From assembly GCA_902797785.1 (NCBI GenBank), contig CADBUD010000001.1, positions 1-6,721 on the forward strand: a stretch of DNA of 6,721 bases, read 5' to 3'. Positions 1-5,454 of the stretch are shown piece by piece. The first letter of the stretch is position 1, and each line of letters starts with the position of its first letter. The notes under the pieces are model-generated. The model did no database searches, was not told the origin of the DNA, and saw nothing but the letters and a program-made list of their open reading frames with translations. The translations under genes were made by a program, and so were the position numbers. The DNA comes from an uncultured Lachnospiraceae bacterium. Lineage in GTDB: Bacteria; Bacillota; Clostridia; Lachnospirales; Lachnospiraceae.

Positions 1-1
1 A

Positions 2-379
2 ATCGTAGCAGATTATTTCGTACAGTTGAGGAAGAAGGGAGATTATCAGCCTTCAGAAACAAAAATCACGCATGTGAGAGAACTGCTACAGTTAATGAAA
101 GCATTGACCGGAGATGAACGGTTTGAAGAAGCCGTAAATGAAACTGAAAGTTTGGAGAATAAGGGAAAGGAGCCGAGAACAATGTGTGAAGTATTAGACC
201 GTGTAGAGCAGAGAGGAATACAAAAAGGAAGAAAAGAAGGAAGAAAAGAAGGGATACAAGAAGGCTGGATGGAAGGCCTGAGGATGATGGTGGGATTGGT
301 CAGAGATGGACTCATAAGCATAGAAGAGGCATCGAAAAGATCGGGAAAGAGCTGTGAGGAGCTGAAAAAAATGTTATAG
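2..379 (+). CDS. Rpn family recombination-promoting nuclease / putative transposase, C-terminal part
   Basis: The reading frame is open from the left edge (first full codon at base 2) to a TAG at 377-379, so this is the last 125 residues of a longer gene. The visible part begins IVADYFVQL and continues through VRELLQLMKALTGDERFEEAVNE, which resembles the region after the PD-(D/E)XK nuclease core in Rpn proteins (family knowledge). It ends in a lysine/glutamate/glycine-rich segment (GRKEGRKEGIQEG) and a short helical tail (LISIEEASKRSGKSCEELKKML) of the kind that closes many clostridial Rpn proteins. The catalytic domain lies outside the window, so activity cannot be judged. Rpn proteins are DNA endonucleases linked to RecA-independent recombination and phage defence. 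Bases 380-592 downstream hold no gene I can support; a weak 5-bp hairpin (400-404 with 415-419) follows the stop. Confidence 0.75.
   Translation: MVADYFVQLRKKGDYQPSETKITHVRELLQLMKALTGDERFEEAVNETESLENKGKEPRTMCEVLDRVEQRGIQKGRKEGRKEGIQEGWMEGLRMMVGLVRDGLISIEEASKRSGKSCEELKKML
182..379 (+). CDS. Possible gene-within-gene: short C-terminal Rpn product (RpnS-like)
   Basis: Inside the Rpn frame, an ATG at 182 lies 9 bases after AAAGGAG (166-172), a strong Shine-Dalgarno sequence at good spacing. Translation from it would give a separate 65-residue protein beginning MCEVLDRVEQRG and containing the GRKE repeats and the terminal helical tail. Known: E. coli rpn genes make a small C-terminal protein from an internal start, and that protein inhibits the full-length nuclease. 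Inferred: the same arrangement could exist here. The site lies in a purine-rich stretch, so the match could be a by-product of the lysine/glutamate codons. There is no direct evidence of use. Confidence 0.35.
   Translation: MCEVLDRVEQRGIQKGRKEGRKEGIQEGWMEGLRMMVGLVRDGLISIEEASKRSGKSCEELKKML
227..250 (+). repeat. Two perfect 12-bp tandem units in the Rpn tail
   Basis: GGAAGAAAAGAA occurs twice back to back (227-238 and 239-250), encoding GRKE-GRKE. The unit length is a multiple of three, so slippage would add or remove four residues without breaking the frame. KEG-type repeats of varying number are common in Rpn tails. Confidence 0.85.
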
Positions 380-592
380 ATTCCGGATTTTAAATTTGCT
401 GCCTCAGTTAATGAAGGCATTCTATATTAGTAGATGATTTGATGTCACTGATGGCAAGTTTCAGCGGAAAGCTGTATGGGATGCGGTTAGGGAGAAGCAC
501 TTTTTGTTTTCGTGCAGATAGTAAATGATGATTTTCGTCTGAAACAAAGCTGATTTGGGCAACAACATGAATAAGTGAAAGAAGGACTGAAG

Positions 593-1066
593 ATGGATAA
601 ATCATCAAAAAACAGCCGTACTCTGGATATGTACGTAAGGCTGTGTGAAGGAAAAGTCATTAGTAAAACAGAAGAAGCAGAAAGGTTCGGAGTGGATGAG
701 CGTTCTATTCAGAGGGATCTGGACGACATCCGCGCGTTTTTGCACAACAGGACGGTCGCTTCATCTAACGACAACAGGACAGTTGTCTATGACAGGATTC
801 AAAAGGGCTTTATCATGCAGGGGCTGGAAGAATCCGTCATGAACAATGATGAAATTCTTGCGGTGTGCAAGGTCCTGTTGGAGAGCAGGGCATTTACCAA
901 AAAGGAAATGGAGGTGATTCTGAACAAGCTCATTACCGGATGTGTTCCGCAAAAAAATATGAAGCTGGTATCTGATTTGATATCCAATGAAAAATATCAT
1001 TATGTGGAGTTGAGACATTCCTCCTCTGTTCTCGACCGGCTGTGGGCTCTGGGTAGAACCGGATGA
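593..1066 (+). pseudogene. Truncated WYL-family (DeoR-like HTH) transcriptional regulator
   Basis: The start is placed at ATG 593, which has AGAAGG about 8 bases upstream; a GTG at 575 is in frame but less well supported. The 157-residue product begins with a winged HTH (about residues 8-50), including the segment EEAERFGVDERSIQRDLDDI, typical of regulators that pair this HTH with a WYL ligand-binding domain. It then has the usual linker helices (NNDEILAVCKVLLESRAF, then ISNEKYHYVELRH). Full-length relatives have roughly 300 residues or more. Here the frame stops at TGA 1064-1066 just after VLDRLWALG, before the WYL domain. A different frame stays open from 1047 to TAA 1116-1118 (LWVEPDEALSDKKMELRCYH) and may be the tail of the original or another gene, suggesting an internal deletion. 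DNA binding by the remaining half is possible, but effector sensing should be lost. Confidence 0.7.
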
Positions 1067-1137
1067 AGCTTTGTCTGATAAAAAAATGGAATTGAGATGT
1101 TATCATTTGTCATCATAAGCAATCCTCCTGATATGTT

Positions 1138-1285
1138 ATGATGTTGGGGTCAAAAGTTCCATGCGATGAAATCGCATGTGCACTTTGCACGAAAATCCGG
1201 ATGGACAAGCGAGCTTGTCCACACGGATCTTTGTGCAAAAGCCACAAGGCATGAAGTGCCTTGTGGCTTTTGACCCCGACATCAT
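1138..1285 (-). repeat. 148-bp cloverleaf-like palindromic repeat, copy 1 (MITE-like)
   Basis: The element starts ATGATGTTGGGGTCAAAAG (1138-1156) and ends with its near-perfect complement (1267-1285; 18 of 19 match), giving 19-bp terminal inverted repeats. Inside are three hairpins: 8 bp (1160-1167 with 1171-1178), 7 bp (1203-1209 with 1214-1220) and a perfect 15 bp (1237-1251 with 1257-1271). A smaller GTGCA/TGCAC pair sits at 1178-1190. The segments 1187-1199 and 1223-1235 also pair imperfectly around the middle hairpin, so the whole folds like a cloverleaf. The same sequence occurs inverted at 3782-3929, the same length with five differences counted by eye. It has no transposase and no clear target-site duplication. 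A reading frame inside it looks spurious (see rejected items). Confidence 0.9.
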
Positions 1286-1331
1286 ATAATAAATTAAAAT
1301 ATCTGTTCGTAAGGGCATTTTGCGAGCAGCG

Positions 1332-1353
1332 ATCATAAGCGTTGGCTTATGAT
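1332..1353. promoter_or_regulatory. Perfect 9-bp inverted repeat overlapping the leuA promoter
   Basis: The arms ATCATAAGC (1332-1340) and GCTTATGAT (1345-1353) are perfect complements separated by GTTG. The right arm runs into the first base of the TATAAT at 1353-1358, so a bound protein would block the promoter. This is a candidate operator. The left arm recurs as a single half-site at 1112-1120, on the far side of the 148-bp repeat. No regulator is assigned. Confidence 0.5.
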
Positions 1354-1358
1354 ATAAT
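1350..1358 (+). promoter_or_regulatory. Extended -10 promoter for leuA
   Basis: TGATATAAT (1350-1358) is a perfect TATAAT preceded by TG one base upstream, the extended -10 form that tolerates a poor -35. No convincing -35 is seen at 16-18 bp. A start near 1365 would place the T-box leader immediately at the 5' end of the transcript. Confidence 0.6.
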
Positions 1359-1364
1359 GGTAAA

Positions 1365-1717
1365 AGCGATGAAAAGGAGTAGTACCTGAGGAGCAGTTTT
1401 CAGAAAGCCGTCGGTAGGGAGTGGATGATTCCTATGATTCATAAAAGCTTCCGGTGATGCGAGACGGCAGCTGCGATCCGGAGAACTCGCCTTGGAGCTT
1501 CCCATGGAACACAGATGTGTCCTGATTTACGGATGCACTGAAAAGTAGATGAGGACGGAGACCCACCGTTATAAGGGGAGCGTATTAGGAAGCGAGGCGT
1601 CTTTCTTGTACGTAACGAGAGCATAAAGCAGTCTTTATGAAGCAGAGTGGTACCGCGTGGGAGGAGAGTCCTTCGTCTCTGCATGTAGAAAATACATGTC
1701 AGGGAGGGAGGTTTTTT
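1365..1717 (+). promoter_or_regulatory. Leucine T-box leader (tRNA-Leu sensing) of leuA
   Basis: A T-box is an RNA switch that binds uncharged tRNA and permits read-through. The T-box consensus AGAGTGGTACCGCG lies at 1644-1657. Stem I shows a GATGA K-turn motif (1368-1372) facing GGAAC (1506-1510), an AAGG/CCTT helix (1374-1377 with 1490-1493), and AGTA (1378-1384 region) opposite GAACTCG. That places the specifier triplet CTC at 1486-1488, a leucine codon. The antiterminator pairs GCAGAG (1642-1647) with CTCTGC (1677-1682). Its bulge TGGT (1648-1651) matches a tRNA ending in ACCA, as tRNA-Leu does. All of this agrees with the downstream gene leuA: when charged tRNA-Leu is scarce, leucine synthesis is switched on. 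The stem II/III boundaries were not resolved by eye. Confidence 0.93.
1670..1717 (+). terminator. T-box intrinsic terminator
   Basis: A hairpin with arms 1670-1687 and 1693-1711 (including one mismatch, one bulge and several G-U pairs) is followed by six T (1712-1717). Its 5' arm contains CTCTGC, which the antiterminator also needs, so the two folds exclude each other as expected for a T-box. Confidence 0.85.
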
Positions 1718-1777
1718 GTTGTTCAAATGAAAGATGTAAGAATAAAAAAGCAGCAATGGAATAAGAAAGGAGCAGTT

Positions 1778-3763
1778 ATGAAAAATTATACAAAATATAA
1801 GAGAGGATATTATCTGCCGCCGGTCATCAGCTATGACTGGGTGAAAAAGGACCATATTGAGGCACCGCCAATCTGGTGCAGTGTGGATTTAAGAGATGGA
1901 AATCAGGCTTTGATTGAGCCAATGAGCCTGGAGGAAAAGTTGGAATTTTTTGAATTATTAGTCAAAGTCGGATTTAAGGAGATCGAGGTAGGCTTCCCGG
2001 CCGCTTCTGAAACAGAGTACAGTTTTCTCCGGGCGCTGATTGAGCGGAATATGATTCCGGAGGATGTGACGATTCAGGTTCTGACACAGGCAAGGGAGCA
2101 TATCATCAAAAAGACCTTTGATGCAGTCAAAGGAGCGCCAAAGGCTGTGATTCATCTGTATAATTCGACGTCGGTCGCGCAAAGAGAGCAAGTGTTCAAA
2201 AAGACCCGGGAAGAAGTAAAGCAGATTGCTATTGATGGAGCTGTCTTATTAAAACGATTAGCAGAAGAAACGGATGGGAATTTCCTATTTGAGTATAGTC
2301 CGGAGAGCTTCCCGGGAACGGAGGTAGACTATGCCTTAGAGGTCTGCAATGCCGTCTTGGATGTATGGCAGCCGACCGAAGAGAAAAAAGTGATCATCAA
2401 TTTGCCGACAACCGTAGAAATTGCTATGCCGCATGTGTTTGCAAGCCAGGTCGAATATTTTGATAAATACATGAAATACAGAGAACATGTGGTCTTAAGC
2501 CTGCATCCTCATAATGACAGAGGAAGTGGAATTTCAGATGCAGAGCTTGGAATGTTAGCGGGAGCAGACCGGATCGAAGGCACCCTGTTCGGGAACGGAG
2601 AGCGGACCGGAAATGTGGATATCATTACCCTGGCGATGAATATGTTCTCTCATGGAGTGGATCCAAAGCTGGACTTCTCCGACATGCCAAGAATCTGTGA
2701 AACCTATGAGAAACTGACAAGAATGAAGGTGTCAGACCGCCAGCCATATGCCGGCACCCTGGTATTTACAGCGTTCTCCGGTTCTCATCAGGACGCGATT
2801 GCCAAAGGAATGAACTTCCGGGAAGAGCATCAGAAGGATTACTGGGATGTTCCATATCTTCCAATCGATCCGAAGGATGTCGGCCGAACCTACGATTCAG
2901 ATGTCATCCGAATCAACAGCCAGTCCGGAAAGGGCGGAATCAGCTATATCTTAAAGCAGAATTTTGGATTTTCTATCCCGGAAAAGATGAAAGAAGAGGT
3001 CGGATATACGGTCAAGGATGTGTCGGATAAAGAACACAAAGAAATCGCGCCGGAATGGGTATATCAGATTTTCAAGGAACATTATGTCAAAGCAGAAGGA
3101 ACCTTTCAGATCAAGGAATGCCATTTTCAGCAGACAGACGGCATGATTGCGAACGTGACGATCCTTCATGCCGGAGAGGAAAGAGTGATCGCAGGAAATG
3201 GAAATGGACGTTTAGATGCGGTCAGCAATGCCATTAAGCAGTATTTCAATATCAGCTATGAGCTGACATTTTATGAGGAGCATTCCTTATCCAGAGGCTC
3301 GTCATCTAAAGCGGTAGCTTACGTGGGAATCAGCAGCCATGAAAAAATGTTCTGGGGCGTTGGAATTGACGAAGATATTATCAAGTCATCGATTGCGGCC
3401 TTAAATGTAGCGGTCAACAAATTAGAAGAGATTCATTCCACGGAAGGCAGGGATGAAAAGCTCAATCACATTATGAATGAAATTCAGATGAATTACCTGA
3501 CGGTCTCAGCAAAGGAGCTGGCAGAAAAAGCAGGGTTGTCTGAAGAAGAATTTTCTGCCTATATGAAGGAAAAATCCGGAATGACGTTTGAAGAAGCAGT
3601 GAAAAAGGTCCGCTTTAAAAAGGCCCGCACGTTATTAAAGAAAGAAGATATGACGGTGGAGGCAGCGGCAAAAAAAGCAGGCTATGAGAACGTGGCAGAA
3701 TTTGAACAGGAATTTCAAAAAAAATATGGGGTAACACCAAAGGAATTTCAGCAGCAAAAATAG
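1778..3763 (+). CDS. leuA: 2-isopropylmalate synthase with an extra C-terminal AraC-like double-HTH domain
   Basis: LeuA condenses acetyl-CoA with 2-ketoisovalerate, the first committed step of leucine synthesis in the cytoplasm. The start is ATG 1778, with AGGAG at 1768-1772 five bases upstream; an in-frame start at 1637 would lie inside the T-box. The protein has 661 residues. The catalytic TIM barrel covers about 28-310: LRDGNQ with metal ligand D40, LHPHND with H243 and H245, and GNGERTGN at 272-279, the yeast/actinobacterial IPMS type. A linker region follows (SGSHQDAI 334-341). The LeuA_dimer allosteric domain, which binds leucine for feedback, spans about 440-553 (GNGNGRLDAVSNAI, then GVGIDEDIIKSSIAALN). 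After it comes an unusual segment, about 563-659, matching both HTH motifs of AraC/XylS regulators (KELAEKAGLSEEEF; VRFKKARTLL; AAAKKAGYENVAEF; YGVTPKEF). Family members normally end at about 560. The gene is a single-gene unit behind a leucine T-box, with the two 148-bp repeats on either side. Confidence 0.95.
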   Translation: MKNYTKYKRGYYLPPVISYDWVKKDHIEAPPIWCSVDLRDGNQALIEPMSLEEKLEFFELLVKVGFKEIEVGFPAASETEYSFLRALIERNMIPEDVTIQVLTQAREHIIKKTFDAVKGAPKAVIHLYNSTSVAQREQVFKKTREEVKQIAIDGAVLLKRLAEETDGNFLFEYSPESFPGTEVDYALEVCNAVLDVWQPTEEKKVIINLPTTVEIAMPHVFASQVEYFDKYMKYREHVVLSLHPHNDRGSGISDAELGMLAGADRIEGTLFGNGERTGNVDIITLAMNMFSHGVDPKLDFSDMPRICETYEKLTRMKVSDRQPYAGTLVFTAFSGSHQDAIAKGMNFREEHQKDYWDVPYLPIDPKDVGRTYDSDVIRINSQSGKGGISYILKQNFGFSIPEKMKEEVGYTVKDVSDKEHKEIAPEWVYQIFKEHYVKAEGTFQIKECHFQQTDGMIANVTILHAGEERVIAGNGNGRLDAVSNAIKQYFNISYELTFYEEHSLSRGSSSKAVAYVGISSHEKMFWGVGIDEDIIKSSIAALNVAVNKLEEIHSTEGRDEKLNHIMNEIQMNYLTVSAKELAEKAGLSEEEFSAYMKEKSGMTFEEAVKKVRFKKARTLLKKEDMTVEAAAKKAGYENVAEFEQEFQKKYGVTPKEFQQQK

Positions 3764-3781
3764 TGGTTTGATCTTAATATC

Positions 3782-3929
3782 ATGATGTCGGGGTCAAAAG
3801 CCACAAGGCACTTCATGCCTTGTAATTTTTGCACAAAGATCCGTGTGGACAAGCTCGCTTGTCCATCCGGATTTTCGTACAAAGTGCACATGCGATTTCA
3901 TCGCATGGCACTTTTGACCCCAACATCAT
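3782..3929 (+). repeat. 148-bp cloverleaf-like palindromic repeat, copy 2 (MITE-like)
   Basis: This is the reverse complement of the element at 1138-1285, the same length with five differences (about 97% identical by eye). The terminal inverted repeats are 3782-3800 and 3911-3929. Internal hairpins: 3803-3810 with 3816-3823, 3847-3853 with 3858-3864, and 3889-3896 with 3900-3907. Three of the five differences are adjacent (GGC to AAT at 3824-3826 relative to the other copy when both are read in the same direction) and shorten the first hairpin. The element begins 18 bp after the leuA stop and ends 64 bp before the GH5 start. Confidence 0.9.
3803..3830 (+). terminator. Possible leuA terminator supplied by the repeat
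   Basis: The stem ACAAGGCA (3803-3810) pairs with TGCCTTGT (3816-3823) over the loop CTTCA and is followed by AATTTTT (3824-3830). No other terminator lies between leuA and the GH5 gene. The stem is short and the T-run is offset by two A, so strength is uncertain. Confidence 0.4.
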
Positions 3930-3993
3930 ATCATAAAATCCGCAGGAAAAAGAAGATTTCATAAAAGGGAAACAGAAGAAAGGAAGTGAGCGT

Positions 3994-5364
3994 ATGATGA
4001 GAAAAGAAAGAGAGAATCAAAAAACAAAGGGAAAAATAGCCGGAAGGGAACGTCGCAGGATGAGCGGCGTGGGCCGTTTCCTGCTGTTCGTTCTCTGTGC
4101 CGTGATGGCATTTCCGCCCGGCATGACGCAGGTGTGCGCAGCGGCGAAAAAGACAGATGACTGGCTTCATGTAAAGAAAAACAAAATTGTTGACAGTAGT
4201 GGAACGGAGGTTTGGCTCACAGGCGTGAACTGGTTCGGATATAATACCGGAACGAACACCTTCGACGGACTTTGGAATGTGAGCCTTAGCAAGAGCTTAA
4301 AGGCGATTGCGGATCATGGATTCAACCTGATTCGTGTACCGATTTCAGCAGAGCTCCTGTTAAACTGGTCAAAGCACCAATATCCGGCGGCAAATTTTAA
4401 TCAGCAGGAAAATCCGGAGCTCGTCGGGAAAAACAGCCTTCAGATTTTTGATGTGGTCCTAAAGCTATGTAAGAAAAATGGATTGAAGATCATGCTTGAC
4501 ATTCATAGTGCAGAGACCAATGCCTCCGGGCACGAGGTCGCGGTATGGTACACAGACAGGATTTCGACCAAACAATATTATCAGGCATTGCAATGGGTGG
4601 CGAAGCGATATAAAAATGACGATACGATACTCGCGATTGATTTAAAAAATGAACCACATGGAGGAATTACGGATGGGACCTATGCGGTCTGGAATCAGTC
4701 TAAATCGAAGAACAATTGGAAATATGTTGCAGAGACAGCAGCAAAAAAAGTTTTAAAGAAGAATCCTCATTTGCTTATCATGATCGAGGGAATTGAGATC
4801 TATCCGATCGACCCGAAATCGAACAACTATACCTCCACCAATCCGGGGGACTATTATTACAGCTGGTGGGGCGGAAATTTAAGAGGAGTCAGGAATGCTC
4901 CGGTGAATGTAGGGAAAAAATACCAAAGTCAGATCGTATATTCCCCACATGATTATGGTCCGGCAGTCTATCAGCAGCCTTGGTTCCAAAAGAATTTCTC
5001 TTATTCCACTTTAATGAAGGATTATTGGAGAGACAGCTGGTTCTTTATTTACGAAAAGAAAATAGCGCCGCTGCTCATTGGTGAGTGGGGCGGTTATATG
5101 ACACAGCCGAATTTGAAATGGCTGAAAGCCATGCGGAAACTGATCAAAAAATACAAGCTCCACCATACCTTCTGGTGCTTTAATGCCAATTCTGGAGATA
5201 CCGGTGGATTGGTAAAAGATGATTTTTCTACATGGGATACGAAAAAGTACAACCTGGTCAAACAGGTGCTTTGGAAGAAGAATGGAAAATTTGTCGGACT
5301 CGACCATGAGGTTCCGCTCGGGAAAAAAGGAATGACACTGAAAAAATATAAAAGCTTATCGTAA
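3994..5364 (+). CDS. Secreted GH5 endo-beta-1,4-glucanase (cellulase), GH5_1-like
   Basis: The 456-residue product starts at ATG 3994, with AGGAAG at 3981-3986 seven bases before it. An unusually long basic N-terminal region (about residues 1-27) precedes a hydrophobic stretch (FLLFVLCAVMAF, 29-40) and a likely signal peptidase site near VCA-AA (47-51), so it should be exported. The catalytic barrel covers about 57-430: GVNWFGYNTG (77-86), IRVPIS with R114, H171 in LDIH, DLKNEPHG with acid/base E220, SPHDYGP (317-323) and LIGEWGG with nucleophile E364, plus TFWCFN with W394. The stretches GVNWFGYNTG and WWGGNLRGVRN resemble subfamily GH5_1 endoglucanases such as Acidothermus E1 (family knowledge; subfamily not verified). 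It hydrolyses internal beta-1,4-glucosidic bonds in cellulose or related glucans. No carbohydrate-binding module, dockerin, SLH repeats or LPXTG anchor is present. The basic tail ends KKYKSLS. No clear promoter is visible upstream apart from sequence within the repeat. Confidence 0.93.
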   Translation: MMRKERENQKTKGKIAGRERRRMSGVGRFLLFVLCAVMAFPPGMTQVCAAAKKTDDWLHVKKNKIVDSSGTEVWLTGVNWFGYNTGTNTFDGLWNVSLSKSLKAIADHGFNLIRVPISAELLLNWSKHQYPAANFNQQENPELVGKNSLQIFDVVLKLCKKNGLKIMLDIHSAETNASGHEVAVWYTDRISTKQYYQALQWVAKRYKNDDTILAIDLKNEPHGGITDGTYAVWNQSKSKNNWKYVAETAAKKVLKKNPHLLIMIEGIEIYPIDPKSNNYTSTNPGDYYYSWWGGNLRGVRNAPVNVGKKYQSQIVYSPHDYGPAVYQQPWFQKNFSYSTLMKDYWRDSWFFIYEKKIAPLLIGEWGGYMTQPNLKWLKAMRKLIKKYKLHHTFWCFNANSGDTGGLVKDDFSTWDTKKYNLVKQVLWKKNGKFVGLDHEVPLGKKGMTLKKYKSLS

Positions 5365-5400
5365 ATGCTGTAATCTCATGCTTTTATGAAAAAGAAAAGA

Positions 5401-5454
5401 TGCCCGTCAAAAGAACTGGATTTTCACTTCAGCTCTTTTGACGGGCAGAATATT
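5401..5454. terminator. Bidirectional terminator between converging genes
   Basis: The perfect 14-bp arms TGCCCGTCAAAAGA (5401-5414) and its complement (5434-5447) extend inward by three more pairs past one mismatch. A T-rich run (ATATTTTA) follows on the plus strand, and A-rich sequence before it (5387-5400) gives a U-rich tail on the minus strand. It should end both the GH5 transcript and the opposing 3D-gene transcript. Confidence 0.88.

Noticed and set aside
408..608. 66-codon minus-strand frame between the Rpn gene and the regulator
   Set aside because: It has no ribosome site or recognisable domain and runs into the start of the regulator on the opposite strand; treated as noncoding.
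1138..1285. The cloverleaf repeat as a tRNA or tRNA-like gene
   Set aside because: At 148 bp it is about twice tRNA length, has no TTCGA-type arm or CCA end, and its outer stem is a terminal inverted repeat shared by a second copy.
1138..1285. Target-site duplications flanking the repeats
   Set aside because: Flanking bases of both copies were compared; no matching direct repeats of useful length were seen, only AT-rich sequence.
1136..1336. 66-codon minus-strand frame, with a near-identical frame at 3782-3964 (MMSGSKATRHFMPC...)
   Set aside because: It lies almost wholly in the 148-bp repeat. All five differences between the copies change amino acids (three fall in a single codon), so there is no sign of selection for a protein. 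No ribosome site is seen. It is a by-product of the hairpin-rich repeat.
1637..1777. N-terminal extension of leuA to an upstream ATG at 1637
   Set aside because: It would translate through the T-box antiterminator and terminator; ATG 1778 has the proper ribosome site and matches the normal LeuA N-terminus.
4017..4062. Alternative GH5 start at an internal ATG (residue 23)
   Set aside because: It would give a more usual signal peptide, but it lacks a good ribosome site, while ATG 3994 has AGGAAG at proper spacing.
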